Shown: piece by piece, positions 1 to 5,962 of the stretch | Layout: the number at the start of each line of letters is the position of its first letter | Position numbering within the stretch: position 1 is the stretch's first letter | NCBI GenBank assembly: GCA_022567365.1 | Contig: JADFHG010000202.1 | Location: 1-6,971, forward strand | Reading direction: 5' to 3' | From: Planctomycetota bacterium | GTDB taxonomy: Bacteria; Planctomycetota; Phycisphaerae; UBA1845 | Length of the DNA: 6,971 bases | Position numbers and translations under genes: made by a program | Notes under the pieces: generated by a model | Seen by the model: the letters and a program-made list of their open reading frames with translations, nothing else | Told to the model about the DNA's origin: nothing | Database searches by the model: none

Positions 1-17
1 TCACCGTCGGCCAGCGC

Positions 18-215
18 ATGCTGGACGTTAACGACAAAGCGTCGTTCGACCGGGCGATGGAACTCCTGGTTGATTCCGAGCACCAGACCGGCCGTTTCTA
101 CACCGCGCTGCACGCTTGCACGGATGATCCACAACTCAAGTCGGTCTTCCGGGAAATGGCGGACGAATGCGTCGAGCACGCCCACCGCCTCGAGACGCTC
201 CCGGGCACCAATTAG
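18..215 (+). CDS. Small ferritin/rubrerythrin-like helical protein, possibly 5'-partial
   Basis: This 65-residue helical protein resembles one half of a rubrerythrin/ferritin-like four-helix bundle. Seen: E21 lies six residues before an F-Y pair (EHQTGRFY). A turn rich in D and P follows (CTDDPQLK), then a second helix FREMADECVEHAHRLETL. This matches the family pattern of a ligand Glu followed about 30 residues later by a Glu-x-x-His. Here H54 is present, but the residue three before it is Cys (C51); E50, E53 and H56 are close by. Two-helix ferritin-like proteins can build a metal site by dimerising, so iron or oxidative-stress chemistry is possible but not shown. The frame stays open to the window's left edge (T-V-G-Q-R before M1) and no clear ribosome site precedes the ATG, so the true start may lie outside. 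It ends tail to tail with the acetyltransferase gene, sharing four bases. It could also be an uncharacterised helical protein that binds no metal. Confidence 0.6.
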   Translation: MLDVNDKASFDRAMELLVDSEHQTGRFYTALHACTDDPQLKSVFREMADECVEHAHRLETLPGTN

Positions 216-769
216 GAATCCGGCTCGACGTAGTGTTTCGCCATCAGGATCGTGTCTGAGTAGGATCCGTCCCGGCGAAGCCCGTCACCTTTGAGGCGGC
301 CCTCCTCGACGAAACCGAACGAGAGATAAAGCGAGATCGCCCGCTCGTTGTCCACGAAGACGTGTAGCGTCATCTTTCTCAGACCCTTCGCGCGGCCCCA
401 GTCCACGATTGACTCCGTAAGTCGCCGGCCCAAACCGCACCCCCAGTAATCCTTCAGCACGGTCACGCCCAGCTCCGCCTGATGGACGTAGCGTTGCAGT
501 TTCCCACTGCTCGCGCCCGCGGTGGCGACGATCTTCCCTTCAACTTCGGCGACGATCTGAAGCGCCCCCGGATCGGCCAAGCGATCGCGAAGGAACTCCC
601 GCTCCTGCTGCACCGTCATGTCGAACTCGCCCGGTAGGCGATTGAGAAAGTCGGACTCGATGTCGGCTCGAGGAACCAGCGCGCACAGTTCGGCGGCGTC
701 CTCTTCGGTCACGATGCGAATGGTGCAGCAACGACCGTCTGAGAGACGGTATGAAAAAGGAAACGCCAC
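212..769 (-). CDS. GNAT-family N-acetyltransferase
   Basis: This is a 185-residue acetyltransferase of the GNAT superfamily, which moves an acetyl group from acetyl-CoA to an amine; the substrate cannot be told. Seen: an N-terminal R-x-x-x-x-E-D-A segment (residues 18-25) typical of RimI/RimJ-like members; a central strand QIVAEVEGKIVATAG (71-85); motif A ELGVTVLKDYWGCGLGRRL (99-117), with the G-C-G-L-G-R pyrophosphate-binding loop; and the C-terminal N-E-R-A-I-x-L-Y-x-x-x-G-F signature (141-153). The end, YSDTILMAKHY (170-180), is also common in this family. Length is normal. The start is GTG at 767-769, supported by a good ribosome site (GAGGG, plus-strand 777-781) seven bases upstream. It is divergent from acpS across about 104 bp and convergent with the small ferritin-like gene, overlapping its stop. 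The ending resembles protein or small-amine acetyltransferases, but the exact role is unknown. Confidence 0.93.
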   Translation of the reverse strand: MAFPFSYRLSDGRCCTIRIVTEEDAAELCALVPRADIESDFLNRLPGEFDMTVQQEREFLRDRLADPGALQIVAEVEGKIVATAGASSGKLQRYVHQAELGVTVLKDYWGCGLGRRLTESIVDWGRAKGLRKMTLHVFVDNERAISLYLSFGFVEEGRLKGDGLRRDGSYSDTILMAKHYVEPDS

Positions 770-776
770 GTGTCCG

Positions 777-781
777 CCCTC
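777..781 (-). promoter_or_regulatory. Ribosome binding site for the GNAT gene
   Basis: On the minus strand GAGGG lies seven bases before the GTG start of the acetyltransferase gene. It is the feature that decides in favour of the GTG start, since no ATG fits the N-terminus. It is seen directly in the sequence; its use is inferred. Confidence 0.5.
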
Positions 782-871
782 GCCTCGCGATTCCCGCGCG
801 GTCCACGCGGCCCACCCGATCGACCGCGACCGCCGAGGCCTTTGCGTCGGGCGGCAAACCTGGGTACGGTT

Positions 872-889
872 CGATGATGCCCATCATCG
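872..889. repeat. Perfect inverted repeat across the acpS start codon
   Basis: CGATGATG (872-879) and CATCATCG (882-889) are exact reverse complements separated by two bases. Both candidate acpS ATG codons (874 and 877) fall inside the left arm. In RNA the inner pair would have to open to make a loop, leaving about seven base pairs. This could hide the start codon or be a protein-binding site. It may also simply reflect the coding of M-M-P-I-I-G at the AcpS N-terminus. Confidence 0.45.
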
Positions 890-1275
890 GCCACGGTATC
901 GATCTTGTCGAATGCGATCGGATTGAGGACATGCTCAGACGCCACGGTGATCGCTTCATGGCGCGCGTGCTCACGAACCAGGAGCGCGACCGCGCCGCTC
1001 AGTTCAAGAACCCGGTCCAATTCGTCGCCGGACGATGGGCGGCGAAGGAAGCGATTCTCAAGATGATCGGCACCGGCTGGCGCGGACAAATTGCCTGGAC
1101 GGATATGGAAATATTGCCGGACGACCTGGGCCGACCCGTGGTCAAGTTGGGCGGCGAGACCGCGCGTCGCGCACGCGAACTCGGGATCGAGACCGTACTC
1201 CTATCGATCTCGCATACCCGGGGGCACGCGACCGCATCGGCAATCGGCGTCGGTCCACAGAAACCGATATCATAG
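874..1275 (+). CDS. acpS: Holo-[acyl-carrier-protein] synthase
   Basis: AcpS is a cytoplasmic, Mg-dependent phosphopantetheinyl transferase. It moves 4'-phosphopantetheine from CoA to the conserved Ser of acyl carrier protein and so activates it for fatty-acid synthesis. Seen: the N-terminal GHGIDLVECDRIEDML motif, with the metal-binding Asp at residue 10 (families read GTDIVxxxRI); FVAGRWAAKEAILKMIGTG (50-68), with the signature W-A-A-K-E-A-x-x-K and catalytic/metal Glu at 59; TDMEI (76-80); and C-terminal LLSISHTRGHATASAI (109-124), the S-I-S-H motif. The length, 133 residues, is normal for bacterial AcpS. The frame is open further upstream to an ATG at 751, but that extension is low-complexity R/T/A-rich and overlaps the divergent GNAT gene, so the start is taken at 874 (877 is equally possible). 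No strong ribosome site is visible. It appears to be a single-gene unit. Confidence 0.95.
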   Translation: MMPIIGHGIDLVECDRIEDMLRRHGDRFMARVLTNQERDRAAQFKNPVQFVAGRWAAKEAILKMIGTGWRGQIAWTDMEILPDDLGRPVVKLGGETARRARELGIETVLLSISHTRGHATASAIGVGPQKPIS

Positions 1276-1356
1276 GCGTCGCAAGGGCCGCGATTCGTCC
1301 AACCGATTGTCGCGGCGAATGCCCAGCCTGTCTTGCGTCGGCACGTCGCCCGGGCG

Positions 1357-1379
1357 CGGCAGGCGCGAAGAGCCTGCCG
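1357..1379. terminator. Hairpin between convergent acpS and DTG lipoprotein genes
   Basis: CGGCAGGC (1357-1364) and GCCTGCCG (1372-1379) form a perfect 8-bp stem with a 7-base loop. It sits in the 135-bp gap where acpS and the minus-strand lipoprotein gene converge, so it could stop transcription from both sides. There is no run of T on either side, so it is not a classic intrinsic terminator; it may be a non-canonical or Rho-associated stop. The rest of 1276-1410 shows nothing else. Confidence 0.35.
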
Positions 1380-1410
1380 ACATGCCCGTTCAATGGAGTC
1401 CCAGGGAGGC

Positions 1411-2256
1411 TCACTCGGTTTGGGTCGAGGTTGTGTCGATAGCCTGTGCACCACCGAAGACAACGGAGACCCGCCCAGCGCCGGGCGCGAAGTCGAAGTA
1501 CCATTGATTGGCCCACGTCGCCATCAAGTCGTTGCCCAGAATGACGTCCGGCAGCCCTGCGGTCTCGTGGAGACCGACGGTCGCCCCCAGCGTCCCGAGT
1601 TGTTCGTGCCCAATGACAACCTCGAGTTGATTCGGCGTGAAGAGCCCCGGAACGCCGACCAGGCCGCGACGAACGATCGTCACTGCTGCGCCCGTATCGA
1701 GCAGCCCCAACGTGCGGATCGAGGCGTTACCCATGCTCACTTCGATCTCGATAAACGCTGAATCAAAATCGGGCAATTGATCGGGCGGCGCGCTGAAGGG
1801 AATAACAACGTCCGCCGGCGGCAACGACCTGAGAAACGCGGCTGTGCCCATTGGAAAGTCCAGCGCGAGGACCGTGCCGGTCTGCTGAAAGAACAGAAAG
1901 CCCAGTCCGTTGCAGTCGCAAACCGGTGTGCCGACCAGCGCCGCCGCGGCCGTCGCGGGGATACCGGCCGCCGTATAGGCAAAGCCCTCGGTGACATCAA
2001 CGACGACCTGCCCGCCGAACGCGAGGACCGTCGCCTCGTCGATGATTCGCAGACCGAACGGTTTGCGGAGCATGAGTTCGAACCCGCCGCCGGTATCGAT
2101 CACCGCGTCGCCGATGGGCTCGCCGTTGATCGTGATGGGAGCGGTGAAGAACGGGGCCAACCGGCCGGCCGGAACCTCACCGCAACCGGAAACGATGGCG
2201 GCGAAGACCCCCGCGAAGACGATGCCGAGCCTTGCTCTTCGTTCGTAAGTAGCCAC
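1411..2256 (-). CDS. Lipoprotein with two retropepsin-like (DTG) aspartic protease motifs
   Basis: This 281-residue envelope lipoprotein carries two aspartic-protease-type active-site motifs. Seen: an arginine-rich n-region and hydrophobic stretch (ERRARLGIVFAGVFAAIVSGC), with lipobox V-S-G-C and the acylated Cys at 25. The first unit runs PITINGEPIGDAVIDTGGG (40-58), with D54-T55-G56. The second runs IEIEVSMGNASIRTLGLLDTGAAVTIV (169-195), with D187-T188-G189. Near the end LPDVILGNDLMATW (235-248) matches the hydrophobic I-L-G-x-D segment that closes a retropepsin fold. Known: retropepsin-like units dimerise, each giving one Asp. Inferred: a single chain with two units may form an internal pepsin-like pair. 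The first unit has DTGG, not DTGA/S, and lacks a clear I-L-G motif, so it may be degenerate and the protein non-catalytic. The start is GTG directly after an in-frame TGA, which fixes the earliest start and gives a full lipoprotein signal. A C-D-C pair (113-115) is also present. The substrate is unknown. Confidence 0.8.
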   Translation of the reverse strand: MATYERRARLGIVFAGVFAAIVSGCGEVPAGRLAPFFTAPITINGEPIGDAVIDTGGGFELMLRKPFGLRIIDEATVLAFGGQVVVDVTEGFAYTAAGIPATAAAALVGTPVCDCNGLGFLFFQQTGTVLALDFPMGTAAFLRSLPPADVVIPFSAPPDQLPDFDSAFIEIEVSMGNASIRTLGLLDTGAAVTIVRRGLVGVPGLFTPNQLEVVIGHEQLGTLGATVGLHETAGLPDVILGNDLMATWANQWYFDFAPGAGRVSVVFGGAQAIDTTSTQTE

Positions 2257-2357
2257 TCAGTGCCCCGATTCGTCGCTCCGCGCGCGACCGTCCGCACCCG
2301 AGGCCGGCCCGGGGTCGCGGGCGGACCCGTGCTGCGGCGCACGCGTCTGCTCAAGCC

Positions 2358-2501
2358 CTAACAGCCCGTTGAAAAACTGCGAGTAGCGTACGCCCCCCGC
2401 GGCGGACGTGGCTTTCGAGAGCGCTATCGCCGTCCTACGGCCGCCACGGGGGGCGGCCGCTACTTTCTCGTCGGCGCGCGACTTTTTCAACAGGCTGCTA
2501 A
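2358..2501. mobile_element. Foldback MITE-like element with CTAA flanking repeats
   Basis: The element proper is 2362-2497 (136 bp). Its ends are inverted repeats, CAGCCCGTTGAAAAA (2362-2376) and, read inwards on the other strand, CAGCCTGTTGAAAAA (2483-2497): 14 of 15 match. A second inverted pair lies inside, 2383-2405 against 2441-2463, with 20 of 23 positions matching, so most of the element folds back on itself around a core at about 2406-2440. The right half also holds an 8-bp hairpin (2438-2445 with 2452-2459). The 4-bp direct repeat CTAA flanks both ends (2358-2361 and 2498-2501), as expected for a target-site duplication. It codes for no transposase and would have to be moved in trans. 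It lies about 100 bp upstream of the DTG lipoprotein start. The parent insertion-sequence family cannot be fixed from this; IS5-type elements are known to use CTAA-like sites. Confidence 0.75.
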
Positions 2502-2857
2502 AGCCGATACCCGCCAATACGGCCAATCTACAGTCTTCGACGTTGGTATGCTATCGACAAATCGGCCGCGCGCCTCGAAGAGGACGGCACACCTGAACCG
2601 CACCAGCATCCACATGCCCCCGATGGCCCCCAGGCGTCGGCTGCGGACCTTTGGCCGACTTACGTCGTGTGGTGTCACAATTGGCGGGGCGTATCCTGAT
2701 ACAAACCGCGCCGGCCTGGCAAAGCCGGCTTGCCGGCGGCTTGGCGGGTCCGCCGGCAGGTTCCGGTGCCGTACCCAAGATTTGACTTCTGCAACAGGGC
2801 GTTCGGCAACCGTTGCAATCGCAGTCGCGGCAAGAGCACCGGCGGCGGAACACGCGC
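2502..2857. other. Intergenic stretch without a convincing gene
   Basis: This 356-bp stretch lies between the foldback element and the end of the LTxxQ gene. Open frames cross it on both strands, but they are rich in R, P, C and S, lack recognisable motifs, and look like shadows of GC-rich DNA. It holds the GC-rich inverted repeats at 2710-2760. Nothing else is supported. Confidence 0.5.
2731..2758. repeat. GC-rich hairpin downstream of the LTxxQ gene
   Basis: TGCCGGCGG (2731-2739) and CCGCCGGCA (2750-2758) form a perfect 9-bp stem with a 10-base loop. Two further GCCGGC hexamers sit just to the left (2710-2715 and 2724-2729). On the minus strand this lies about 100 bases after the stop of the 2858-3967 gene and could help end its transcript, but it lacks a T tract. 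It could equally be a copy of a short palindromic repeat. Confidence 0.4.
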
Positions 2858-3967
2858 CTATCTTTCGGGAAGTGAGTCAGCCTTGTCCTTGGTGTCTTTG
2901 GCACCCTTGGCTTTCTTGGTCTTGCCTTTCGCGGATCCATCGCGGGCTGAAGTATTCGTCTTCTTCGCGGTCACACGCCCCACGTTCGCAGGTGTATCAC
3001 CCTTGGCGGCGTCGCCCGCTCCGTCGCCCTTGTTGGCGTGCCTCTCACGCTGTCCGGTTTCGAGCAAACCGTTCAATCGTCGGTCCAACACCGGAAAGAG
3101 GTTCTTGATCGGCTCGAGTAGCGCGCGTTGTGATTCGTTCGCTTTTTCCCTGGCCTCGATATCCGAACTCTCGAGTGCTCGCTCCAAGTCGGCGGCGACT
3201 TTCGCAAACTCCTGTTTCTTGGAAGCGCGATAGTCTCGTGCCTGGTCTTTGATGTCGTCGAGAATCCCCCGCGCCGCGTTCTTTTGCCCGGGAGTGAGGT
3301 CGTACTCCTTGATGAACGCATCCAGGCGTACCTCGAACATACCCAGCCTCAAGGTGTCTTCCTTGGGCACTGGAATACCCGGGGGCGGCCTCCGCGGTCT
3401 TCGCGGCTGGTTTGGATATCGCACGGCAGGAGGAAAGAGCGGATCGGACGTCGGCTTACCGGCAACCCACGACTCGAGGTTGGTCCCCATTCGGGCAAAC
3501 GTCTTGTCCATTTCGGCGAGGTCGAAATCGTGCATTGCCTTCTGATCGTCCGTGAGCAACTCCCGCCAAACCGCATTGTTTTCGTAGATTGCCTTCATCG
3601 CCGCCTTGAGAATCGGTTGCGCAAGCTTTCCGAGACGGATCGCGTCCGCGGGGTTCTCCGGCGGTTTCCCGATCTGCTGCGACGAGACCAGCTCGCGAAG
3701 CAGCGGCCAAACCTCCTTGTGATGCTCACGGAGGAAGCGGTACACCCCTTTTTGCATCAGTTCGTTGGTCTTCTTCGTCTGGTCCTCGTTGAGGTTGTAT
3801 CGCTTGGCGATGTTGCCCACCGCGGCCGACATGATCTCCTCAACGTTGATGTTGGGCAGGTCCGACGGGGGCGTGATCTTGTCGTTTGGCCCGTCGCCAC
3901 GCGCGTGAGGCGCCAAGACCAGCGCGGCGAAACCGAGAACCAGCGCGATAGTTGTTGATCCCTTCAT
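2858..3967 (-). CDS. Exported helical protein with three LTxxQ-type motifs
   Basis: I do not recognise this 369-residue protein as a named family. Seen: a signal peptide (MKGSTTIALVLGFAALVLAP, cut near H-A-R-G at about 24), so it is exported. It is mostly helical. Three L-(T/N)-x-x-Q motifs recur: LNEDQ (59-63), LTDDQ (138-142) and LTPGQ (224-228), the last two being exact LTxxQ. That motif is known from the Spy/CpxP envelope-stress proteins, but it is short and occurs widely in exported planctomycete proteins. A proline/arginine-rich linker (about 184-202) separates two helical parts. The tail (about 311-365) is disordered-looking and rich in K, A, G, D and T, somewhat like histone H1 tails. 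Start ATG at 3965-3967 gives the complete signal peptide. A TATAAT box lies upstream. Inferred role: periplasmic binding or chaperone-like protein; substrate unknown. Confidence 0.85.
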   Translation of the reverse strand: MKGSTTIALVLGFAALVLAPHARGDGPNDKITPPSDLPNINVEEIMSAAVGNIAKRYNLNEDQTKKTNELMQKGVYRFLREHHKEVWPLLRELVSSQQIGKPPENPADAIRLGKLAQPILKAAMKAIYENNAVWRELLTDDQKAMHDFDLAEMDKTFARMGTNLESWVAGKPTSDPLFPPAVRYPNQPRRPRRPPPGIPVPKEDTLRLGMFEVRLDAFIKEYDLTPGQKNAARGILDDIKDQARDYRASKKQEFAKVAADLERALESSDIEAREKANESQRALLEPIKNLFPVLDRRLNGLLETGQRERHANKGDGAGDAAKGDTPANVGRVTAKKTNTSARDGSAKGKTKKAKGAKDTKDKADSLPER

Positions 3968-4019
3968 GGTCCGATCAATCCGTCTACGAATCCGCTACGA
4001 AACCGTTTGCTCCCCGACC

Positions 4020-4025
4020 ATTATA
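4020..4025 (-). promoter_or_regulatory. Candidate -10 box (TATAAT) for the LTxxQ gene
   Basis: Minus-strand TATAAT matches the sigma-70 -10 consensus exactly and sits about 52 bases before the ATG at 3967, which would give a leader of roughly 45 bases. No good -35 box stands at the usual 16-18 bp spacing (GCAACC at 17). In GC-rich DNA a perfect TATAAT is notable, but the call rests on this one box. Confidence 0.4.
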
Positions 4026-4193
4026 CAAAACGCAAAGTGTCCGGTTGCGATCGTGCCCCCCGAACCGGCAGCCCGGGTTCGAGAATCTTACCGGGCGACC
4101 ATCGACGACCCGAGACCCGCAAACGCCGACGCGGCGGACAAACGCTGAATTGCAGCGCGCACCGCACTGGTGTGCCGTCAATCTTGAAGTTAC

Positions 4194-4228
4194 GGGCTCA
4201 ACGGGAGGGCGATGCCCCCGCTGAGCCG
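4194..4228. repeat. Palindromic interspersed repeat (reads REGDAPAEP); possible TPR-gene terminator
   Basis: GGGCTCAACGGGAGGGC (4194-4210) and GCCCCCGCTGAGCC (4214-4227) form an imperfect stem of about 14 pairs with a very short loop. In one plus-strand frame 4202-4228 reads R-E-G-D-A-P-A-E-P. From memory, similar REGEAPAEP strings occur as spurious ORFs in many planctomycete genomes, which points to an interspersed palindromic repeat. On the minus strand it starts about 13 bases after the TPR stop codon, the right place for a transcription stop, although there is no T run. The rest of the gap at 3968-4240 holds only the LTxxQ gene promoter. Confidence 0.5.
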
Positions 4229-4240
4229 ATTCGGAACCCT

Positions 4241-5584
4241 CTATCGGCGAAACAAGAAACGCACCGGTCGAAGAAGCCGTCGCAGCATGTAGTGGGCGCG
4301 AACCCGTAGCCAACGCCTCTTGAGCAATGTCAAAATCCGGTTGTCAGGGTCAACGCGGAGACCCCGCTCCAGCATGGCACGGGCCTCCGACCAGCGCCGT
4401 AGGTGAAGATACGCCAGCACCGCGTTTTGTATCGCCTGGATGTAGTCCGGTCGGCATCGGATCGCCTCGGCAAAATGGTCCAGGCCGGCTTCGCAGCGCC
4501 CCGTGCGGATCAGGCAAACGGCGAGACACTGATGCGCCGTCGCGGACTCGTTGTCCTGTGCCAGAACCTTTCGGAAACAGTTCGCCGCGTCTGCGAACTT
4601 GCGATCAGCCAACAGTGCGTCACCCAGGAGCATCAGGGCTTGGGGTTGGTCAGCCACTTCCGAAAGCGCCGCCTCAATGCAGCGGCGGGCGGCGCGGAAC
4701 TGCCCCAGTCGGAGATGGGCCTCGCCCATCCTCAATTCGATGTCGTACGACCGCTCCGGCAACTCCGTGCGCGCCGCCTCGAGGCACTCGAGCGCGCGTG
4801 CCGGCTCACCGGTGGCCAGCAAAACCTCGCCCAGTTGGAATCGTGCCGCCGAATGCTCTGGATCAAGCTCGAGGATCTGCCCCAAGCGATCAATGGCGCT
4901 CTCGGGGTTGCCCGATTCCACGGCGATTTCAGCCAATTCGAGAAGCACCTCGGTGTCGCCGGGGGCCTCTCGCAACTCCGCGAGCATGTACTCTCGTGCC
5001 TTCTCGAGCTCACCAGTTTCCCGGTAGACCTTGGCGATTTGTTCGTTTACGCTCGGGAAGCTCGGCTCCAGTTCCAAGGCGCGCCGAAAACAGAACAAAG
5101 CCCGTTCCGTCTTGCCGCGCGCGGCCAGGGACATGCCGACGTGATAGAAGCATTGCGGGCAGTCCGTCGCGAACTCCTGCGCCTGGTAAAACATCTCCTC
5201 GGCCTGCTCGTGGCGCCCCAGCTTGGCGAAAACCCGGATTCGAAAGCAGTATGACGGCTCAAAATCGGGATACCGGTGCCCTATCTCCTCGAAGATCTCC
5301 AGCGCCCGAACGAGCCGGCCAACCCTCGCCAGGGCCACACCCAATCCCATGAGCACGTCGCGGTCGCCGCGTTCCAACTCGATTGCACGCTCAAAGGCGT
5401 CGATCGCCTCCTCCGGGCGCTCGAGTTCATCCAGCAGGAAACCATGCTGTGCGTGCCACGAAGAATTGTTCGGATTGAGCGCGATCGCGGCCTCAATCTC
5501 GAGCACGGCTTCGTCCCAGCGATGCGATTCACAAAGCTGTTGCGCGCGTTCCAGTCGTTGTTCGGCTTCAAACCAATCGTTCAT
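4241..5584 (-). CDS. TPR protein with 12 tandem tetratricopeptide repeats
   Basis: This 447-residue protein is almost wholly tetratricopeptide repeats, 34-residue helix-turn-helix units that bind partner proteins. Seen: about twelve back-to-back units at 7-40, 41-74, 75-108, 109-142, 143-176, 177-210, 211-244, 245-278, 279-313 (one residue longer), 314-347, 348-381 and 382-415. Each keeps the family pattern of a hydrophobic/Gly position in helix A and A-x-x-x-F/A or equivalents in helix B, often ending D/N-P; examples are ALNPNN, ELDPEH and RVDPDN. There is no signal peptide and no second domain. The last 30 residues are strongly basic (KRRWLRVRAHYMLRRLLRPVRFLFRR region, 422-447) and could touch membrane, nucleic acid or an acidic partner. 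Start ATG at 5582-5584 opens repeat 1 with no wasted sequence. It appears to be transcribed alone. The partner and function are unknown; a scaffold role is inferred. Confidence 0.92.
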   Translation of the reverse strand: MNDWFEAEQRLERAQQLCESHRWDEAVLEIEAAIALNPNNSSWHAQHGFLLDELERPEEAIDAFERAIELERGDRDVLMGLGVALARVGRLVRALEIFEEIGHRYPDFEPSYCFRIRVFAKLGRHEQAEEMFYQAQEFATDCPQCFYHVGMSLAARGKTERALFCFRRALELEPSFPSVNEQIAKVYRETGELEKAREYMLAELREAPGDTEVLLELAEIAVESGNPESAIDRLGQILELDPEHSAARFQLGEVLLATGEPARALECLEAARTELPERSYDIELRMGEAHLRLGQFRAARRCIEAALSEVADQPQALMLLGDALLADRKFADAANCFRKVLAQDNESATAHQCLAVCLIRTGRCEAGLDHFAEAIRCRPDYIQAIQNAVLAYLHLRRWSEARAMLERGLRVDPDNRILTLLKRRWLRVRAHYMLRRLLRPVRFLFRR

Positions 5585-5623
5585 GGGTGCACCATCCGAG
5601 TTGGCAGATCATTCCACCATCTG

Positions 5624-5651
5624 ATTCTACTCGTTTATCGGTCAAAGACAA
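5624..5651 (-). promoter_or_regulatory. Weak candidate promoter for the TPR gene
   Basis: On the minus strand TTGTCT (5646-5651) is followed after 16 bases by TAGAAT (5624-5629). These are four-of-six and five-of-six matches to the sigma-70 boxes, about 40 bases before the ATG at 5584. The -35 box overlaps a small inverted repeat, CAACT-GTA-AGTTG (5649-5661), that could be an operator. Both are short enough to arise by chance. Confidence 0.25.
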
Positions 5652-5849
5652 CTGTAAGTTGAAATAGAAAAAGTGCAGGGCTACACTATCATCGATATGC
5701 CCAATACCGATCTGGAACACTGATATCGGGCAGTCGGTCGGAATTGAAGCGGCGATGGCGGTCTTAAGACGGTGTGACTCCAATGGGCATTTTGCCATCG
5801 AAGATCGTCGAGATCGGCCGACTCCCGAACAGGCGTGCATAATCCGAGC

Positions 5850-5883
5850 CCCGACCGTCATGGGGCGGGTTATTCCGGTCGGG
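5850..5883. terminator. Inverted repeat at the end of the dockerin remnant
   Basis: CCCGACCG (5850-5857) and CGGTCGGG (5876-5883) are exact reverse complements, 18 bases apart. On the minus strand the stem spans the stop codon (5870-5872) of the EF-hand remnant, as the terminator of the former gene might. There is no T tract, and the long loop makes this uncertain. Confidence 0.3.
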
Positions 5884-5962
5884 TCATCGCGCTGGCGAAC
5901 AGCGCGTACTCATCGGCGTCCACGTCGCGGTCGTGGTCGATGTCGAGGAAGCGGCAGTCGCG
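5870..5962 (-). pseudogene. C-terminal dockerin/EF-hand remnant of an exported protein
   Basis: On the minus strand this stretch reads CRFLDIDHDRDVDADEY, then ALFASAMTRPE and stop. The segment DIDHDRDVDADE (5909-5944) is a 12-residue EF-hand/dockerin calcium loop: Asp at positions 1, 3 and 5, Val at 8 and Glu at 12, with Arg in place of the usual Gly at 6. The ALFASAMTRPE end is the C-terminus I associate with large exported planctomycete proteins (usually FxxxxTGPE). The frame stays open upstream only to a TAG at 6050-6052, contains no ATG, and the sequence before the loop (R/S/K-rich) is not protein-like. The body of the gene is therefore missing or frameshifted. It was not called as a gene because no start is available; a sequencing frameshift could also explain it. 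Confidence 0.6.

Noticed and set aside
751..873. N-terminal extension of acpS back to the ATG at 751
   Set aside because: The extra 41 residues are R/T/A-rich, absent from AcpS proteins, and overlap the GNAT start region; the family N-terminus begins at 874/877.
2257..2526. 89-codon minus-strand frame ending directly before the DTG lipoprotein GTG
   Set aside because: It runs through the foldback element and has no protein-like motifs; the adjoining TGA/GTG is a coincidence of frame.
2548..3108. Long plus-strand frame of 186 codons
   Set aside because: R/P/C/S-rich composition and overlap with the LTxxQ gene on the other strand mark it as a shadow.
4327..5352. Plus-strand frames of 341 and 283 codons opposite the TPR gene
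   Set aside because: The minus strand encodes twelve regular TPRs; the opposite frames are compositional shadows.
5568..5861. 97-codon minus-strand frame upstream of the TPR gene
   Set aside because: No motif, no ribosome site, odd composition, and it overlaps the TPR start and its candidate promoter.
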